NCBI GenBank assembly: GCA_905197435.1
Contig: CAJJYX010000013.1
Span: 1-31,986 of the forward strand
Reading direction: 5' to 3'
Source: an uncultured Bacteroides sp.
Lineage (GTDB): Bacteria; Bacteroidota; Bacteroidia; Bacteroidales; Bacteroidaceae
Length of the DNA: 31,986 nucleotides
Each line of letters begins with the position of its first letter. The first letter of the stretch is position 1. This document shows positions 18,693 to 28,256 of this stretch, piece after piece. The position numbers were made by a program, and so were the translations under genes. The notes under the pieces are model-generated. The model was not told the origin of the DNA, did not search any database, and saw nothing but the letters and a program-made list of their open reading frames with translations.

Positions 18693-21683
18693 TTAATATA
18701 GTTTTACCTGATAGAGCGATGTCACGGCTGTGATGTAGAGTTTGTCTCCAATCACAAGCAACGATGTGGGACGCTCGGGCGTATCTATTGTCCGGATAAG
18801 CTGGCCTGCAGGATTGAAAACTGAGATGTCGCCATTGGCTACATAAACATTTCCTTCCGAGTCGGTGGTAGCACTCCGGTCGCCCCCATCCGCAAATATG
18901 CGACAATTTTGCAAAAGCCCTTGGGAATCGGTATCTGCCAGAATTACCCGTTGATGGTATTCGTCCAGTACATAAACCGGTTTGCCCGGGATGGCTTTTA
19001 CCAGGGAAGAACAACGGTATAGGTCTTCGTAGTAAGGAATGACGGTAACGCCGTCGGGAGCCACGAAGCATTGTTTTGGCTTTTTCCCATTGTAGTATTC
19101 GGAGTACGTGATGGTGCGGTTGCCCGGATAATATGTTTGTTGTGGAGCGGAGACTTTTGCCATATCGGTCAGCGGCAACACTTGAAAACTGTCGTCCGGG
19201 TGATCGGGGGAGATGGCGTAGACCTTAGGCACATACGTGAATCCCCAAAGTCCTCCGACACCTTTCCAACCAAATAGCGGGCGGTTGCCGTTGCGGGTAT
19301 CGTCATTTTTATAGCCCGGCTGAGAGATGTATTTGGTTATTACAAGCAGATGATCCTGTGTGTCGCAGGCCAGTGCTACTGCGTTCCATGGAAAATCGGC
19401 AATGGAGGTCACCTTTCCGCTTTGCGCGTCTAATTTGTAGATGCGTCGCATGCGGTGTTCGCAGAAATAGATGTTGCCCCGGCTGTCTTGTGTCAATCCG
19501 TCGATGAATTCAAATCCTGTGGCTATCAGTTCTGTTTTCCCGGCTGTTCCACTTAACGGGTATTTCCGGCTTTCTTTGCCGGTCAGATAGAGGCGTGCCA
19601 ATTCCCAGCGGCGTGCTTCGCGACGCGTGTTGACATCGTAGAGAGTGGCGTTGGAAGTGAATTTTACGCGGGCATGTGCATAGTTGTGCACATTGAGGAA
19701 TTCGATGTTTTCGCAATTCCAGGTGCGTATGGCTGAAGGGTATGGCTTCAGCATGCGTGATACGCGGTAAGAATAGAAGTTGGCAAAAGTCAGATTCTTA
19801 CAGTTAACCAGCTCTAACGGTTGTGTATCGGTACCTTCTGCTTCGACTTCAAACTGGAAATCATAGATTTTCCAGTTGGCTACGTTGCGGAAGATGGCCT
19901 CGTTGCGCAGATGGTGTTCCAAAGACATGCCGTAAATGTATCCTGGTGTTGCGGTGTGACTGATGTACAATCCTGCCGAACTGTATTCATTGGCTGTCCA
20001 CAAGTCGCGGAATGTTCCTCCGCCTCCGTTGGTAATCCAAAGACTCCAGTGCTGGTTGTCCCAGGCACGGACGGTGAGGTCCTGTGTCTCCGGAGTGATA
20101 GGCATGGGCTTCTCCAGTGGGTTGGCGGCACTCTGCCCGTTATGGAAAAAACGGGACTTGTCATGTCCGCTGAATTTCACGTCATACATATAAGAACCTT
20201 CGCCTGCCATCCATTTGCAGTTGACGGCACGGTAATTGTAGGCATCAGCATTCAGAAAAATGCCGCATACGATATTTTTTCCACCTTGAGGAGTGGTGAG
20301 TTGAGCCTGTGGAGCGCCGAAGCCACTGAAGGCCGGGTTGCCACCTAAGGTAAGCAGGATGGTAGTACCGGAATGCAGGCCTATCAGGTTGGTGTTGGGC
20401 TTCAGGGTCAACGGTTCTTTCACTACATACCAACCTTGAGGAATGTAGATGTTGGCATACTTCTCCACTGCTTCTTGGAAGATACGGGTATCATCGCTGA
20501 AGCCGTCTCCTTTTGCACCCAGGTCGCGGATGTTGACCCATTGTTCCGTGGGTGGAAGCATCGGGGTATTGTCGGCGTTCAGAGGAACGATTTTCTGGAT
20601 GGATTCACTTTGGGACAATCGCACGATTTGCGGTATGTCTTCCAGATTGTCGGCATTGAAGCCAAAGGTGAAGCGGGTTACCCGGTACATTTTTCCTTTG
20701 CCGGTCACTTGCTCGTTTGTGGCACGTTCCAGTGCAAATTGAGGCACGTTCTTGCATTGGATGTTTTGGAGGTTGATTTGTGTCGCCGCATTCCCTGCAT
20801 CTGTCAGGATGACTCCCGTACGGCTGACGTTTTCGAAGATGCAATCTTCCATGAACAGCCGGTCGGGGGCATTCTCTTTTATTTCTATGGCTACCGGTAC
20901 GTTTTTGGCATGCATGCGTACAATGGTCAGACCGCCTTCTTGGGTGAGGATGGCGCTTTTACGTTGTCCTTCAAAATATGAATTTAATAGCATGATGGGC
21001 CACCCGGGAGCTGATTTGTCGGTGTCTATTCCATATTCTCCTCCATAAACGGCTACATTGTCCAAGTGGTTGCCGGGGTCGGCAATGCCGGCACGTCCTT
21101 TTCCTGCGTGGATGGTTACGTGGGAGATGGAGCAGTGCTGTGCAAAGTGGGCACGTATGCCGGTGGCATTGGGATTCCCGTCTTCAATGCGTATGTCTAT
21201 ATTGATCATGGAACTATAGAAGGTGCCGGCATTGGCATCACCTATGCGCCCTCCCGGACGGTAGTTTCCTCCTATAAACCAAAAGATATATTTCCCCTTA
21301 GATGTTTCGCGGGTCACTTCCTGGAAACCGGGTGACTGTTTGGCAAGGACGAAAACCGGGCGTTTGTTTCCATAGCCGATGATGCGGACGCCGGAAGGTA
21401 CGTAGATGGTCTTGCTTAGTTGATAGGTCCCTTCGGGAATAAAAAGAATGCCGCAGCCATTTTCTTTCTCTTTGGCCTTGTTCAGGGCCTCTTGCAGGGC
21501 ATCGGATACGTCAGTGCGCCCATCGGAGGTGATTGGGAAATCTTGAGGGGTGAAATAAATGGCAGTGGCATCATGTGGTCGGGCGGTTATTACGGATGTC
21601 GGTGTATATGCCCGGCACATTTCTTGGGCTGACAGGAGGAACAGAAGGGCAAGGCATATAAAAAACTGTTTGAGTCTTTCCAT
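18693..21683 (-). CDS. Double beta-helix protein (Pectate_lyase_3/GH55-like) fused to an SMP-30-like beta-propeller
   Basis: 996 aa with a signal peptide ending near CRA-YT. Two beta-helix openings are visible: ITSDGRTDVSDALQEALNKA with IPEGTYQLSKTIYVPSGVRI (residues about 50-110) and GAKGDGFSDDTRIFQEAV with IPQGWYVVKEPLTLKPNTNL (from about 386). Each shows the D-G-x-(S/T)-D pattern of Pectate_lyase_3 (PF12708); two in tandem is the plan of GH55 beta-1,3-glucanases. From about residue 715 the protein changes to blades such as GLTQDSRGNIYFCEHRMRRI and TTDSEGNVYVANGDISVFNP, resembling SMP-30/gluconolactonase or NHL six-bladed propellers. It may be a glycosidase, a lyase or a lactonase/binding protein; catalytic residues are not assignable by eye. 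It lies in the PUL after the surface lipoproteins and 131 bases before the GH2-malectin gene. Confidence 0.8.
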   Translation of the reverse strand: MERLKQFFICLALLFLLSAQEMCRAYTPTSVITARPHDATAIYFTPQDFPITSDGRTDVSDALQEALNKAKEKENGCGILFIPEGTYQLSKTIYVPSGVRIIGYGNKRPVFVLAKQSPGFQEVTRETSKGKYIFWFIGGNYRPGGRIGDANAGTFYSSMINIDIRIEDGNPNATGIRAHFAQHCSISHVTIHAGKGRAGIADPGNHLDNVAVYGGEYGIDTDKSAPGWPIMLLNSYFEGQRKSAILTQEGGLTIVRMHAKNVPVAIEIKENAPDRLFMEDCIFENVSRTGVILTDAGNAATQINLQNIQCKNVPQFALERATNEQVTGKGKMYRVTRFTFGFNADNLEDIPQIVRLSQSESIQKIVPLNADNTPMLPPTEQWVNIRDLGAKGDGFSDDTRIFQEAVEKYANIYIPQGWYVVKEPLTLKPNTNLIGLHSGTTILLTLGGNPAFSGFGAPQAQLTTPQGGKNIVCGIFLNADAYNYRAVNCKWMAGEGSYMYDVKFSGHDKSRFFHNGQSAANPLEKPMPITPETQDLTVRAWDNQHWSLWITNGGGGTFRDLWTANEYSSAGLYISHTATPGYIYGMSLEHHLRNEAIFRNVANWKIYDFQFEVEAEGTDTQPLELVNCKNLTFANFYSYRVSRMLKPYPSAIRTWNCENIEFLNVHNYAHARVKFTSNATLYDVNTRREARRWELARLYLTGKESRKYPLSGTAGKTELIATGFEFIDGLTQDSRGNIYFCEHRMRRIYKLDAQSGKVTSIADFPWNAVALACDTQDHLLVITKYISQPGYKNDDTRNGNRPLFGWKGVGGLWGFTYVPKVYAISPDHPDDSFQVLPLTDMAKVSAPQQTYYPGNRTITYSEYYNGKKPKQCFVAPDGVTVIPYYEDLYRCSSLVKAIPGKPVYVLDEYHQRVILADTDSQGLLQNCRIFADGGDRSATTDSEGNVYVANGDISVFNPAGQLIRTIDTPERPTSLLVIGDKLYITAVTSLYQVKLY

Positions 21684-21774
21684 GAGCGAGTGGTTCTTAA
21701 TAAAATGGTTTGGTGGATAAGAGTGGATAAGAATAGTAAGAGTGGTGATGTTTCAAAGAAGCGACTGAAATAAT

Positions 21775-21831
21775 GAGAGCACATCAAAATTCGTTTGCAA
21801 CCATTAGATGGGCGTATTTTGATGTACTCTC
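21775..21831 (-). repeat. Large hairpin between the DUF4466 gene and the beta-helix gene
   Basis: GAGAGCACATCAAAAT (21775-21790) and ATTTTGATGTACTCTC (21816-21831) pair over 16 positions with one mismatch, around a 25-base loop. On the minus strand the stem is followed by ATTATTTC, a poor U-tract, so it is a weak terminator or more likely a processing/stability element separating the susC-to-DUF4466 message from the enzyme genes. The rest of the gap 21684-21859 shows no gene and no clear promoter. Confidence 0.6.
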
Positions 21832-21859
21832 TTTATTCAGTTAAAACGGAGACCGGTTG

Positions 21860-22909
21860 TTATTTCAGTGGATAACGTTTGATGCTGATAGTTACTTTGC
21901 CGCTGTTGTCTATGCGGTTTACATAAACAAAGGCTGCGTACTTGCCATCAGCGCTCTTCATGAAGACACCGTCGTCGTTTTTCAAGTTGAGCACGTAGTT
22001 CGTGGCACGGCTCAAGTCGAGTGTCTCGAAGTCAATGTCGTCCACATAAACGGCCGGGTTTGCGCCCTTCAACTGTGCATCGTGTACTTGTGCGCGTTGT
22101 TCCATCGGTGTGTTGTTGGATGCACCTGAAGGAATGATACCGCTGAGGGCGATGAACTTCGGGTCGGTTGCCGGAGAGACGAAAGAGTGTCCATAGTCAA
22201 ATCCGTCATCAGTCTTGGCCTGGTAGTTATAGATGAAGTCGATTTTATCGCTCATGCTTGCTGCTTCGGCAGTGGTGTATGCAGCCATATCTTCGAGTGA
22301 GAAGCAGCAGGCTGCTCCGTTCTCCAGTTCAATGAGACGTTTCATATCCATTTTGGAAACGGGATATGCGGGAGTCTCATAAGAAACTTTGGCTCCGGTC
22401 GTGGATGTGGCTGTGAAAGTGATGCGGAAGCTCTTTCCTCTGGCCTCGGCAGGCACCACATAGTTATAGCGCAGCGTGGCGGCAATCAGATCCGATTGGC
22501 TTGTGCCGACTGCAACACTCGGGGTGAAGTAGTGTGTATCTACAGTTTCCATCATGTTGGCTACAGATGTGGCGCCGCTGGTCGAAGCATCCTTGACGGT
22601 CTGCAAGGGCACTTCATCGCCGCCTCGATAGTTTACACCGTTTACGGAAATGTCGCCTCGGGCTGTGAACCAAGAGTAAAGTTCGAAGTCGGTGCCGGTA
22701 GCTCCGGGGATGGAAGCTGTGGCCTCAGCTTTGGCCAACCGTCCTTCAGTGGCACCCATGGCATATGCGAACTCAATTTTCTCGCCAACGATGGCAGGGG
22801 CGGTCGTTTTCTTGATCATGTCGTTCTTGAGGCCGGACTCATCGTCGTCGCTGCATGAAAGACAGGCAAGGGCGATGGTGGAAAACATTGCATATTTCAA
22901 TAGTTTCAT
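21860..22909 (-). CDS. DUF4466-type surface lipoprotein, probable glycan-binding protein
   Basis: 349 aa. The lipoprotein signal ends at Cys19 (LSC), followed by SDDDES; an acidic stretch right after the Cys is the Bacteroides signal for export to the outer face of the outer membrane. The opening GLKNDMIKKTTAPAIVGEKI and the GATEGRLAKAEATASIPGAT segment resemble DUF4466 family proteins found downstream of susD genes. The rest is predicted beta-rich. No catalytic motif is visible, so a surface glycan-binding role beside SusD is inferred from position. It lies 36 bases after the small lipoprotein gene, in the same operon. No characterised function is known to me for this family. Confidence 0.75.
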   Translation of the reverse strand: MKLLKYAMFSTIALACLSCSDDDESGLKNDMIKKTTAPAIVGEKIEFAYAMGATEGRLAKAEATASIPGATGTDFELYSWFTARGDISVNGVNYRGGDEVPLQTVKDASTSGATSVANMMETVDTHYFTPSVAVGTSQSDLIAATLRYNYVVPAEARGKSFRITFTATSTTGAKVSYETPAYPVSKMDMKRLIELENGAACCFSLEDMAAYTTAEAASMSDKIDFIYNYQAKTDDGFDYGHSFVSPATDPKFIALSGIIPSGASNNTPMEQRAQVHDAQLKGANPAVYVDDIDFETLDLSRATNYVLNLKNDDGVFMKSADGKYAAFVYVNRIDNSGKVTISIKRYPLK

Positions 22910-22945
22910 AACTTGTTTCTGCTTTTTAAAGTTTATATGTTTTTA

Positions 22946-23335
22946 TCACTCACCTTGTACGGTAACGGTAATGGTATAGGTTTTCTTTACTTTACGGTTA
23001 CCGGAAATTACGGTGTATTGACGCGGTTGGCTAAAGTCAGTCCATTCGCCCATATTAGGAGTTATGATACAGTCTTTGGCTACACCGCATTGGGGCTTCA
23101 GGTTCTTGAGATTGGTGCCGAACTTGGCTACACCGGTGATGGTGTTGGCATCGTCGTCAATGTGATACTCGGCAAGTACGTCGCGGTTGTCCGGCCCTCT
23201 GAGGATGAAAGAAGAGATATAGCACTCTTCACTGTCGGTGATCAGCAGGCCGTTATCATCTACCGGATAGTCGTTGCAGCCTTGTGAAAGGAGGCAGATT
23301 GCAATGAACATCACTATTCTATAGATACTTTTCAT
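22946..23335 (-). CDS. Small surface lipoprotein with one Ig-like domain
   Basis: 129 aa. The signal ends in lipobox LLSQGC (Cys20), and the next residues NDYPVDD are acidic, favouring surface export. The remainder is a single beta-sandwich-like unit: EECYISSFILRGPDNRDVLA, then LKNLKPQCGVAKDC, then QYTVISGNRKVKKTYTITVT, which is the closing pattern of DUF5018-like/Ig-like repeats. It lies between susD (33 bases upstream) and the DUF4466 gene. It is too small to be a full SGBP; it may be a spacer/assembly partner or minimal binding module of the SusCD complex. I do not recognise a characterised homologue. Confidence 0.7.
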   Translation of the reverse strand: MKSIYRIVMFIAICLLSQGCNDYPVDDNGLLITDSEECYISSFILRGPDNRDVLAEYHIDDDANTITGVAKFGTNLKNLKPQCGVAKDCIITPNMGEWTDFSQPRQYTVISGNRKVKKTYTITVTVQGE

Positions 23336-23368
23336 ATTGTTTATCTTTTGGGTTTAATATTGTTTTTG

Positions 23369-25135
23369 TTATCTCCAAGGAGTGTTTTGCGTCAAATTGG
23401 GATTGCGGTTACGCTCGCTTTCCGGAATTTGATAGATATAATACTTTTGGAAGTCGAGCTCGGATGCATTCTTGAATTGGTCGCGAATACGTGCACCGTT
23501 GGTGTCGTACAAAGTGAGTCCGTCGCTTTGGGCCGGGCCGAAGACGTCGTGGGCTTTTCTCCAACGACGGATGTCAAACGGACGATGTCCTTCGGTGGCA
23601 AGCTCTACGATGCGTTCTTGTTCGATGGCCTTGAAGAACTCTTCCTTGTTGGCATATTTATCGGCGGCCAGTGCGGGCAGATTACCGCGGCTGCGAATTT
23701 TGTTGAGCAGTGCGACGCATTCGTCAGTGGGACCGTTTGTCTCGTTGACAGCTTCGGCGTACATCAGGTATACATCGGCCAGACGCATCAGATAGAAATC
23801 CTGTGGCCCGTCTGTACGATCCCATCCGGCTTCTTGGCGTATCCATTTACGAAAGATGTAACCGGTGCGGCCGCTGGCATCGTTGTTGATGAAGCCGGCT
23901 CCTTGGTTATACGTACCATACATCCAGGTGTAGGCAGGATATTGGCTGCGCAATTCCATTCCGCCGTTTTCGATGCCGACGTATGTCTCACCGTCCCACA
24001 TGATGGTGGACTTCATACGCCAGTCACGGTTCTCATAGCTGGCACGGTTGCGGGCACCGTTTTCCAAGCTTGCATCTCTGTTCAGTATCAGTTCGGGCAG
24101 GAAGTCACCTGTTATGGTGGACTGATAGCGATTGGCAAGGAATGAGGTCGGCATAATCCAGCATTGTGCGTTGGCTGTGGTTCGTGTACCGAAATCGCGC
24201 AATAAACTTTCGCCTTGGCTCAAGTTAGGACCACCGTAGGATATAGCGTAGATGATTTCGGAACAGTTTTCGTTGTAGTACTGGAATAGGTTCCAATAAG
24301 TGGGACTTTCGTAAGTACCGGGATCGCCGTCACCCAAAATTTTCAGTCCGTAGTTGTTTATCACTGATTTGAAATCGGCAGCAGCAGCCTTGTAGTAAGT
24401 GTCTGCCGTGCTGGCATTAGGGGTGAAGCCTTCCAATTCGGGCCATCCGAATTTGTTCCAGCAAGCATAATATAATTCAATCTTTCCTTTGAAGGCCAGG
24501 GCTGCTACCTGTGTGGCACGTCCATAGTCGGTACCGTAGCTGGTGGGTAGCTTTTCTGCGGCAAATTGCAAATCGGCAACCAGGGCTTCTACGATTTCAG
24601 CAATGGGAGTACGGGGCAATGAACAGGCTTCGTCATTGCCGCTCAGCACATGGCGATAATAGGGCACGTCACCCCAGTTCTCTATTAGGCGGAAGTAGGC
24701 CAAGGCACGCAGGAAGTAGTTTTCGGCATTGATGGCTTCCAAAGAGGCTTTGGTCGTAGCGTTTTGTTCAGCCTCAATCATACGTTCTACATATTGTATG
24801 GTGTAGTTGGCACGGTTGATGACACGGTAGGCATTGTTCCACATGGATGAGAAACCGCTGGTTACCCATCCGGCCGGTGACCAGGCACTGATGCTACCCA
24901 GACTTTTACCACGTGTGTTTTGGAATTCACCGTGTCCGTCGTAGTAGTGTTCGGTTGCGAACAGGGTACGGGCGGCGTTATAAACACCATAGGTGGAAGT
25001 CAACGCATCGTCTGTACTTGTCCAGAAAAGGTCGGAAGATACTTCTGTAGTTGCGGGACGGTTCAACAAGTCATCTACGCAAGAAGTGGAGAGGCTTGTC
25101 AGTCCGGCTAATGCTATATATTTGATGTACTTCAT
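23369..25135 (-). CDS. SusD/RagB family nutrient-binding outer-membrane lipoprotein
   Basis: 588 aa. Lipoprotein signal with Cys19 in LSTSC, then VDDLLNRPATTEVSSDLFW, the usual SusD opening. Helical TPR-like segments follow (NAENYFLRALAYFRLIENWG, ATQVAALAFKGKIELYYA) and the C-terminus carries the conserved DVYLMYAEAVNE, LLNKIRSRGNLPAL and GHRPFDIRRWRKAHD motifs. SusD proteins form the lid over the SusC transporter, binding glycan at the cell surface. Length is normal. It begins 24 bases after susC, the typical pairing. The bound glycan cannot be read from sequence; family and partner suggest a glucuronate-containing oligosaccharide. Confidence 0.97.
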   Translation of the reverse strand: MKYIKYIALAGLTSLSTSCVDDLLNRPATTEVSSDLFWTSTDDALTSTYGVYNAARTLFATEHYYDGHGEFQNTRGKSLGSISAWSPAGWVTSGFSSMWNNAYRVINRANYTIQYVERMIEAEQNATTKASLEAINAENYFLRALAYFRLIENWGDVPYYRHVLSGNDEACSLPRTPIAEIVEALVADLQFAAEKLPTSYGTDYGRATQVAALAFKGKIELYYACWNKFGWPELEGFTPNASTADTYYKAAAADFKSVINNYGLKILGDGDPGTYESPTYWNLFQYYNENCSEIIYAISYGGPNLSQGESLLRDFGTRTTANAQCWIMPTSFLANRYQSTITGDFLPELILNRDASLENGARNRASYENRDWRMKSTIMWDGETYVGIENGGMELRSQYPAYTWMYGTYNQGAGFINNDASGRTGYIFRKWIRQEAGWDRTDGPQDFYLMRLADVYLMYAEAVNETNGPTDECVALLNKIRSRGNLPALAADKYANKEEFFKAIEQERIVELATEGHRPFDIRRWRKAHDVFGPAQSDGLTLYDTNGARIRDQFKNASELDFQKYYIYQIPESERNRNPNLTQNTPWR

Positions 25136-25159
25136 ATTTTTCTTGTTTAATTTAGATTA

Positions 25160-28100
25160 TCAAAATTCGATGTTTAATCCCACGGAATAGGTCTTGACCA
25201 ACGGATAGAAGTCGTTTCCGTGTGGCTTCTCGGGGTCAATGCCCTTCCAAGGCGTCATTGTGAGGATATTTTCACCGGAGAGGTAGATACGTGCACGGTT
25301 GAAGCCTATTTTCTGCATGTAACGTTCGGGGATTGAATAGCCGATTTGCAGGTTCTTCAAACGGAGATAGTTTGTATTGTAGGCATAGAATGTACTCTCC
25401 TCACGGTTTCTGGAACCTTGGTTGCCGGTAACGATGCGGGGCAGGGATGCATTGCGGTTATCCAATGACCAGGTGTCGTTCCAGTGGAATTGCTGGAAAG
25501 CATAGCGGTCTTGTGGAATCGTATTGGTATTCAGATCGTCCAACCACAAGTCGGTACGTCCGTAATTACCTTGGAACAAGGCTTGGATGTCGAATCCTTT
25601 ATAGGCACCGGTCAAGGTGATACCGAATTGTCCCATCGGGGTGTCGCGGTATTTGTTGGTATAGGCTTTCTTGTCCAAATCGCTGATTTGACCATCGCCG
25701 TTGATGTCTTTAATCATGATGTCGCCCGGAGCAATGTGGTCGTTTCCTTGATAAGGCGCGTTGGCTATTTCTCCCCAGCTTTGTACCAGTCCCGGATAAG
25801 CCTCGTAGATGTAGAGGAAGTGGTATGGCATATCGAGCATGGTCCAGCCACGATCCAGGTGGTCACCCCATTTTTCCAACTTGTTCACGTTGTAAGAAGC
25901 ATTAACGTTGATGCTATAGTCGAACTTGCGGATTTTGGAACGCCAAGTGATGTTGGCTTCCACACCACGGTTGCGCAGGTCGGCCACGTTGATACGGGGA
26001 GCCGAGTAACCGGTCAACAGGCTGGAGATGCTGGAACCACGAATCATGCCGGTGGTGAAGCGGTCGTACCAGTCGAGTTCGGCTGTCAGTTGGTTATTGA
26101 AGAATCCCAAGTCAAGACCTACGTTGAATACGCGTGTCTCTTCCCACGAGAGGTCTTTATTTACCATTTTGTTGGCGCTGAAACCGGTAACCAGCGTGTT
26201 GTTGCCTACCACATAGTTGGTAGTGCTCATTGTTTCTTTCTGCTCGTAACGTCCTACACCGGAGTTGTTACCCAGCGTACCGTATGAAGCACGGAATTTT
26301 GCGTTGCTGACTGTCCTTTTCAGTGGCTCGAAGAATTTCTCTTCAGAAATACGCCAACCAATGGCAGCCGAAGGGAAGAAGCCCCACTGGTGTCCTTTGG
26401 CAAAACGGGATGAACCGTCGGAACGGAACGTAAATTCAAATAGATACTTGTCGAACATCGTATAGTTGAAACGGCCGATGAAAGAACGCAGACCTTCGCT
26501 GTTGGAAGAACCGGAGTTGGTTTGTTCGGAGGGAGAGGCAGCATCGATTTCTTCCAAGGAGTTGTGCAAGCGGTTTTTGCGTTGCGCATACAAGCTACGG
26601 TTGTACCAGTACTCTTCGGCTGCATTGAACATGGCAGCTATGTGATGCCCTTTGGCAATTTCTTTCTCATACGAAATGCGGCCTTGGAACAAGGTCTTGT
26701 GGCCTTCGTAGTTGCTGTTGTTAATCAGGTCACCTGTATCGGGCATAGTACGTGACACTTCGCCGGTCTGGAAATTCATCTGCTTGATTACATTCTGTAC
26801 GGTCTTGCTGAATTCATTGTAGTATCTCAATGCATAGCTGACGTTTAATTTCAGGTCTTTCAGAGGTTCCCATTCGATGTAGGCATTTCCATTGAACTCT
26901 TTGCGGCTGGTATTCGTGCGATAGGCTTCATATTCGGCAATGGCATTACCGGCAGAAGTGTTTTCGCCGTAGGCCATGCTACCGCCATATTCACCTGTTT
27001 CGGGATGCTGGTTGAGTACACCCGAGATAACGTATTTCAAACCGCCTGTTTCCAATCCACTGCCACGCGGTGTCTGTCTTTCCGACCATGTACCGTCTGT
27101 TTTGACACCTATTTTTACGTTGTCGTGGATTTTGTAGTCCAGGTTGAGGCGCATGTTGTAGCGACTGTAATCGTTGTGAATCTGCAAACCTTCCTGGTCC
27201 ATGATACCGATGGAGGTGTAGAAGTTCATTTTGTCAGAGCCACCGGATGCTGAAACCGTATGGTTTTGGATGGCGCCTGTGCGGAACATTTCGTCAAACT
27301 GGTCGGTGTTCGGAAAAAGAATGGGGTCTACCATGCTCATGGCCAACCATTGTTCGGCCGAGGCCTGACGGTAGTTGGTCGAGCTGTTGCCGGAAGCTGC
27401 TGCCCGCATGTGCATGGTCAGTGCACGGCTGTAGTCTGCCATGTAATCATAGAATTCTACGGGGCTTGACCATGCATATGAACCATTGTAGCTCACTTTG
27501 GCCTTGCTCTCTTTCAAACCGCTTTTGGTTGTGATAAGGATGACACCATTAGCTGCACGTGAACCGTACACAGCTGATGAGGCGGCATCTTTCAATACAG
27601 AGATGCTTTCGATATCGTTCATGTTGATGCGGTTGATGTCTACATCAGGCATACCGTCCACTACAATCAGCGGGTCGGAATTGTTGATAGAACCCAGACC
27701 GCGTACTTTCAAGGAGGCGCCGTCACCTCCGGCAAAACCGGTGCTTTGGCTTACCACAAGACCCGGAACCAAACCGGAAAGACTGGAAGATACGTTGGTG
27801 ATGGAACGGCTGGCGATAGTCTCGTCGATTTTTACGGCAGCTACCGAACCGGTCAGGTTGACTTTCTTTTGCGTACCGTAACCAATGACAACCACTTCAT
27901 CCAAAGCTTTTGAGTCCTCGGTGAGGGTTACTGTCACATTGGTTTTCCCTTGCAGTTTGATTTCCTGAGTAGTGTAACCGATGAAAGAGATTACCAGTGT
28001 TGCATTAGGTGAGGCTTGTACGGAGAACTTTCCATCCAAATCGGTGATAGTACCGTTGGTGCTCCCCTTTACAGTTACATTGGCGCCGATAACGGCTTCT

Positions 28101-28198
28101 CCCGAATTGTCTTTTACGATACCGGTAACCTGGACATTCTGTGCCGTAACGGTGCCGATTCCGATAAAGAGCAATAGGAATACAAATAAATGCTTCAT
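25160..28198 (-). CDS. SusC/RagA family TonB-linked outer-membrane transporter
   Basis: 1012 aa from ATG 28198 (MKHLFVFLLLFIGIGTVTAQ); the frame extends to 28240, but the added residues spoil the signal peptide. The order is a CarboxypepD_reg-like domain (VTGIVKDNSGEAVIGANVTV, about residues 22-100), a TonB box region (DEVVVIGYGTQKK), the plug (LKVRGLGSINNSDPLIVVDG; VLKDAASSAVYGSRAANGVI) and a 22-strand barrel ending in an aromatic residue (VGLNIEF). It imports oligosaccharides across the outer membrane using TonB energy, with SusD as lid. There is no N-terminal anti-sigma-interaction domain (STN), so control is more likely by the divergent sensor than by an ECF sigma factor. It is downstream of a GH2 gene, with a 193-base leader. 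Confidence 0.97.
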   Translation of the reverse strand: MKHLFVFLLLFIGIGTVTAQNVQVTGIVKDNSGEAVIGANVTVKGSTNGTITDLDGKFSVQASPNATLVISFIGYTTQEIKLQGKTNVTVTLTEDSKALDEVVVIGYGTQKKVNLTGSVAAVKIDETIASRSITNVSSSLSGLVPGLVVSQSTGFAGGDGASLKVRGLGSINNSDPLIVVDGMPDVDINRINMNDIESISVLKDAASSAVYGSRAANGVILITTKSGLKESKAKVSYNGSYAWSSPVEFYDYMADYSRALTMHMRAAASGNSSTNYRQASAEQWLAMSMVDPILFPNTDQFDEMFRTGAIQNHTVSASGGSDKMNFYTSIGIMDQEGLQIHNDYSRYNMRLNLDYKIHDNVKIGVKTDGTWSERQTPRGSGLETGGLKYVISGVLNQHPETGEYGGSMAYGENTSAGNAIAEYEAYRTNTSRKEFNGNAYIEWEPLKDLKLNVSYALRYYNEFSKTVQNVIKQMNFQTGEVSRTMPDTGDLINNSNYEGHKTLFQGRISYEKEIAKGHHIAAMFNAAEEYWYNRSLYAQRKNRLHNSLEEIDAASPSEQTNSGSSNSEGLRSFIGRFNYTMFDKYLFEFTFRSDGSSRFAKGHQWGFFPSAAIGWRISEEKFFEPLKRTVSNAKFRASYGTLGNNSGVGRYEQKETMSTTNYVVGNNTLVTGFSANKMVNKDLSWEETRVFNVGLDLGFFNNQLTAELDWYDRFTTGMIRGSSISSLLTGYSAPRINVADLRNRGVEANITWRSKIRKFDYSINVNASYNVNKLEKWGDHLDRGWTMLDMPYHFLYIYEAYPGLVQSWGEIANAPYQGNDHIAPGDIMIKDINGDGQISDLDKKAYTNKYRDTPMGQFGITLTGAYKGFDIQALFQGNYGRTDLWLDDLNTNTIPQDRYAFQQFHWNDTWSLDNRNASLPRIVTGNQGSRNREESTFYAYNTNYLRLKNLQIGYSIPERYMQKIGFNRARIYLSGENILTMTPWKGIDPEKPHGNDFYPLVKTYSVGLNIEF

Positions 28199-28256
28199 AT
28201 TAGGCTGTTTTTTAATGAATAAATAAAATAATGGTTTCATAGTTTAGAAGAGGCCC

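Noticed and set aside
25484..26287. 267-codon plus-strand frame antisense to susC
   Set aside because: No signal peptide, domain or promoter; the sense strand encodes a full TonB-dependent barrel. Other antisense frames over the PUL (for example 14371-15036, 16955-17596, 20373-20981, 23348-24145) were rejected for the same reason.
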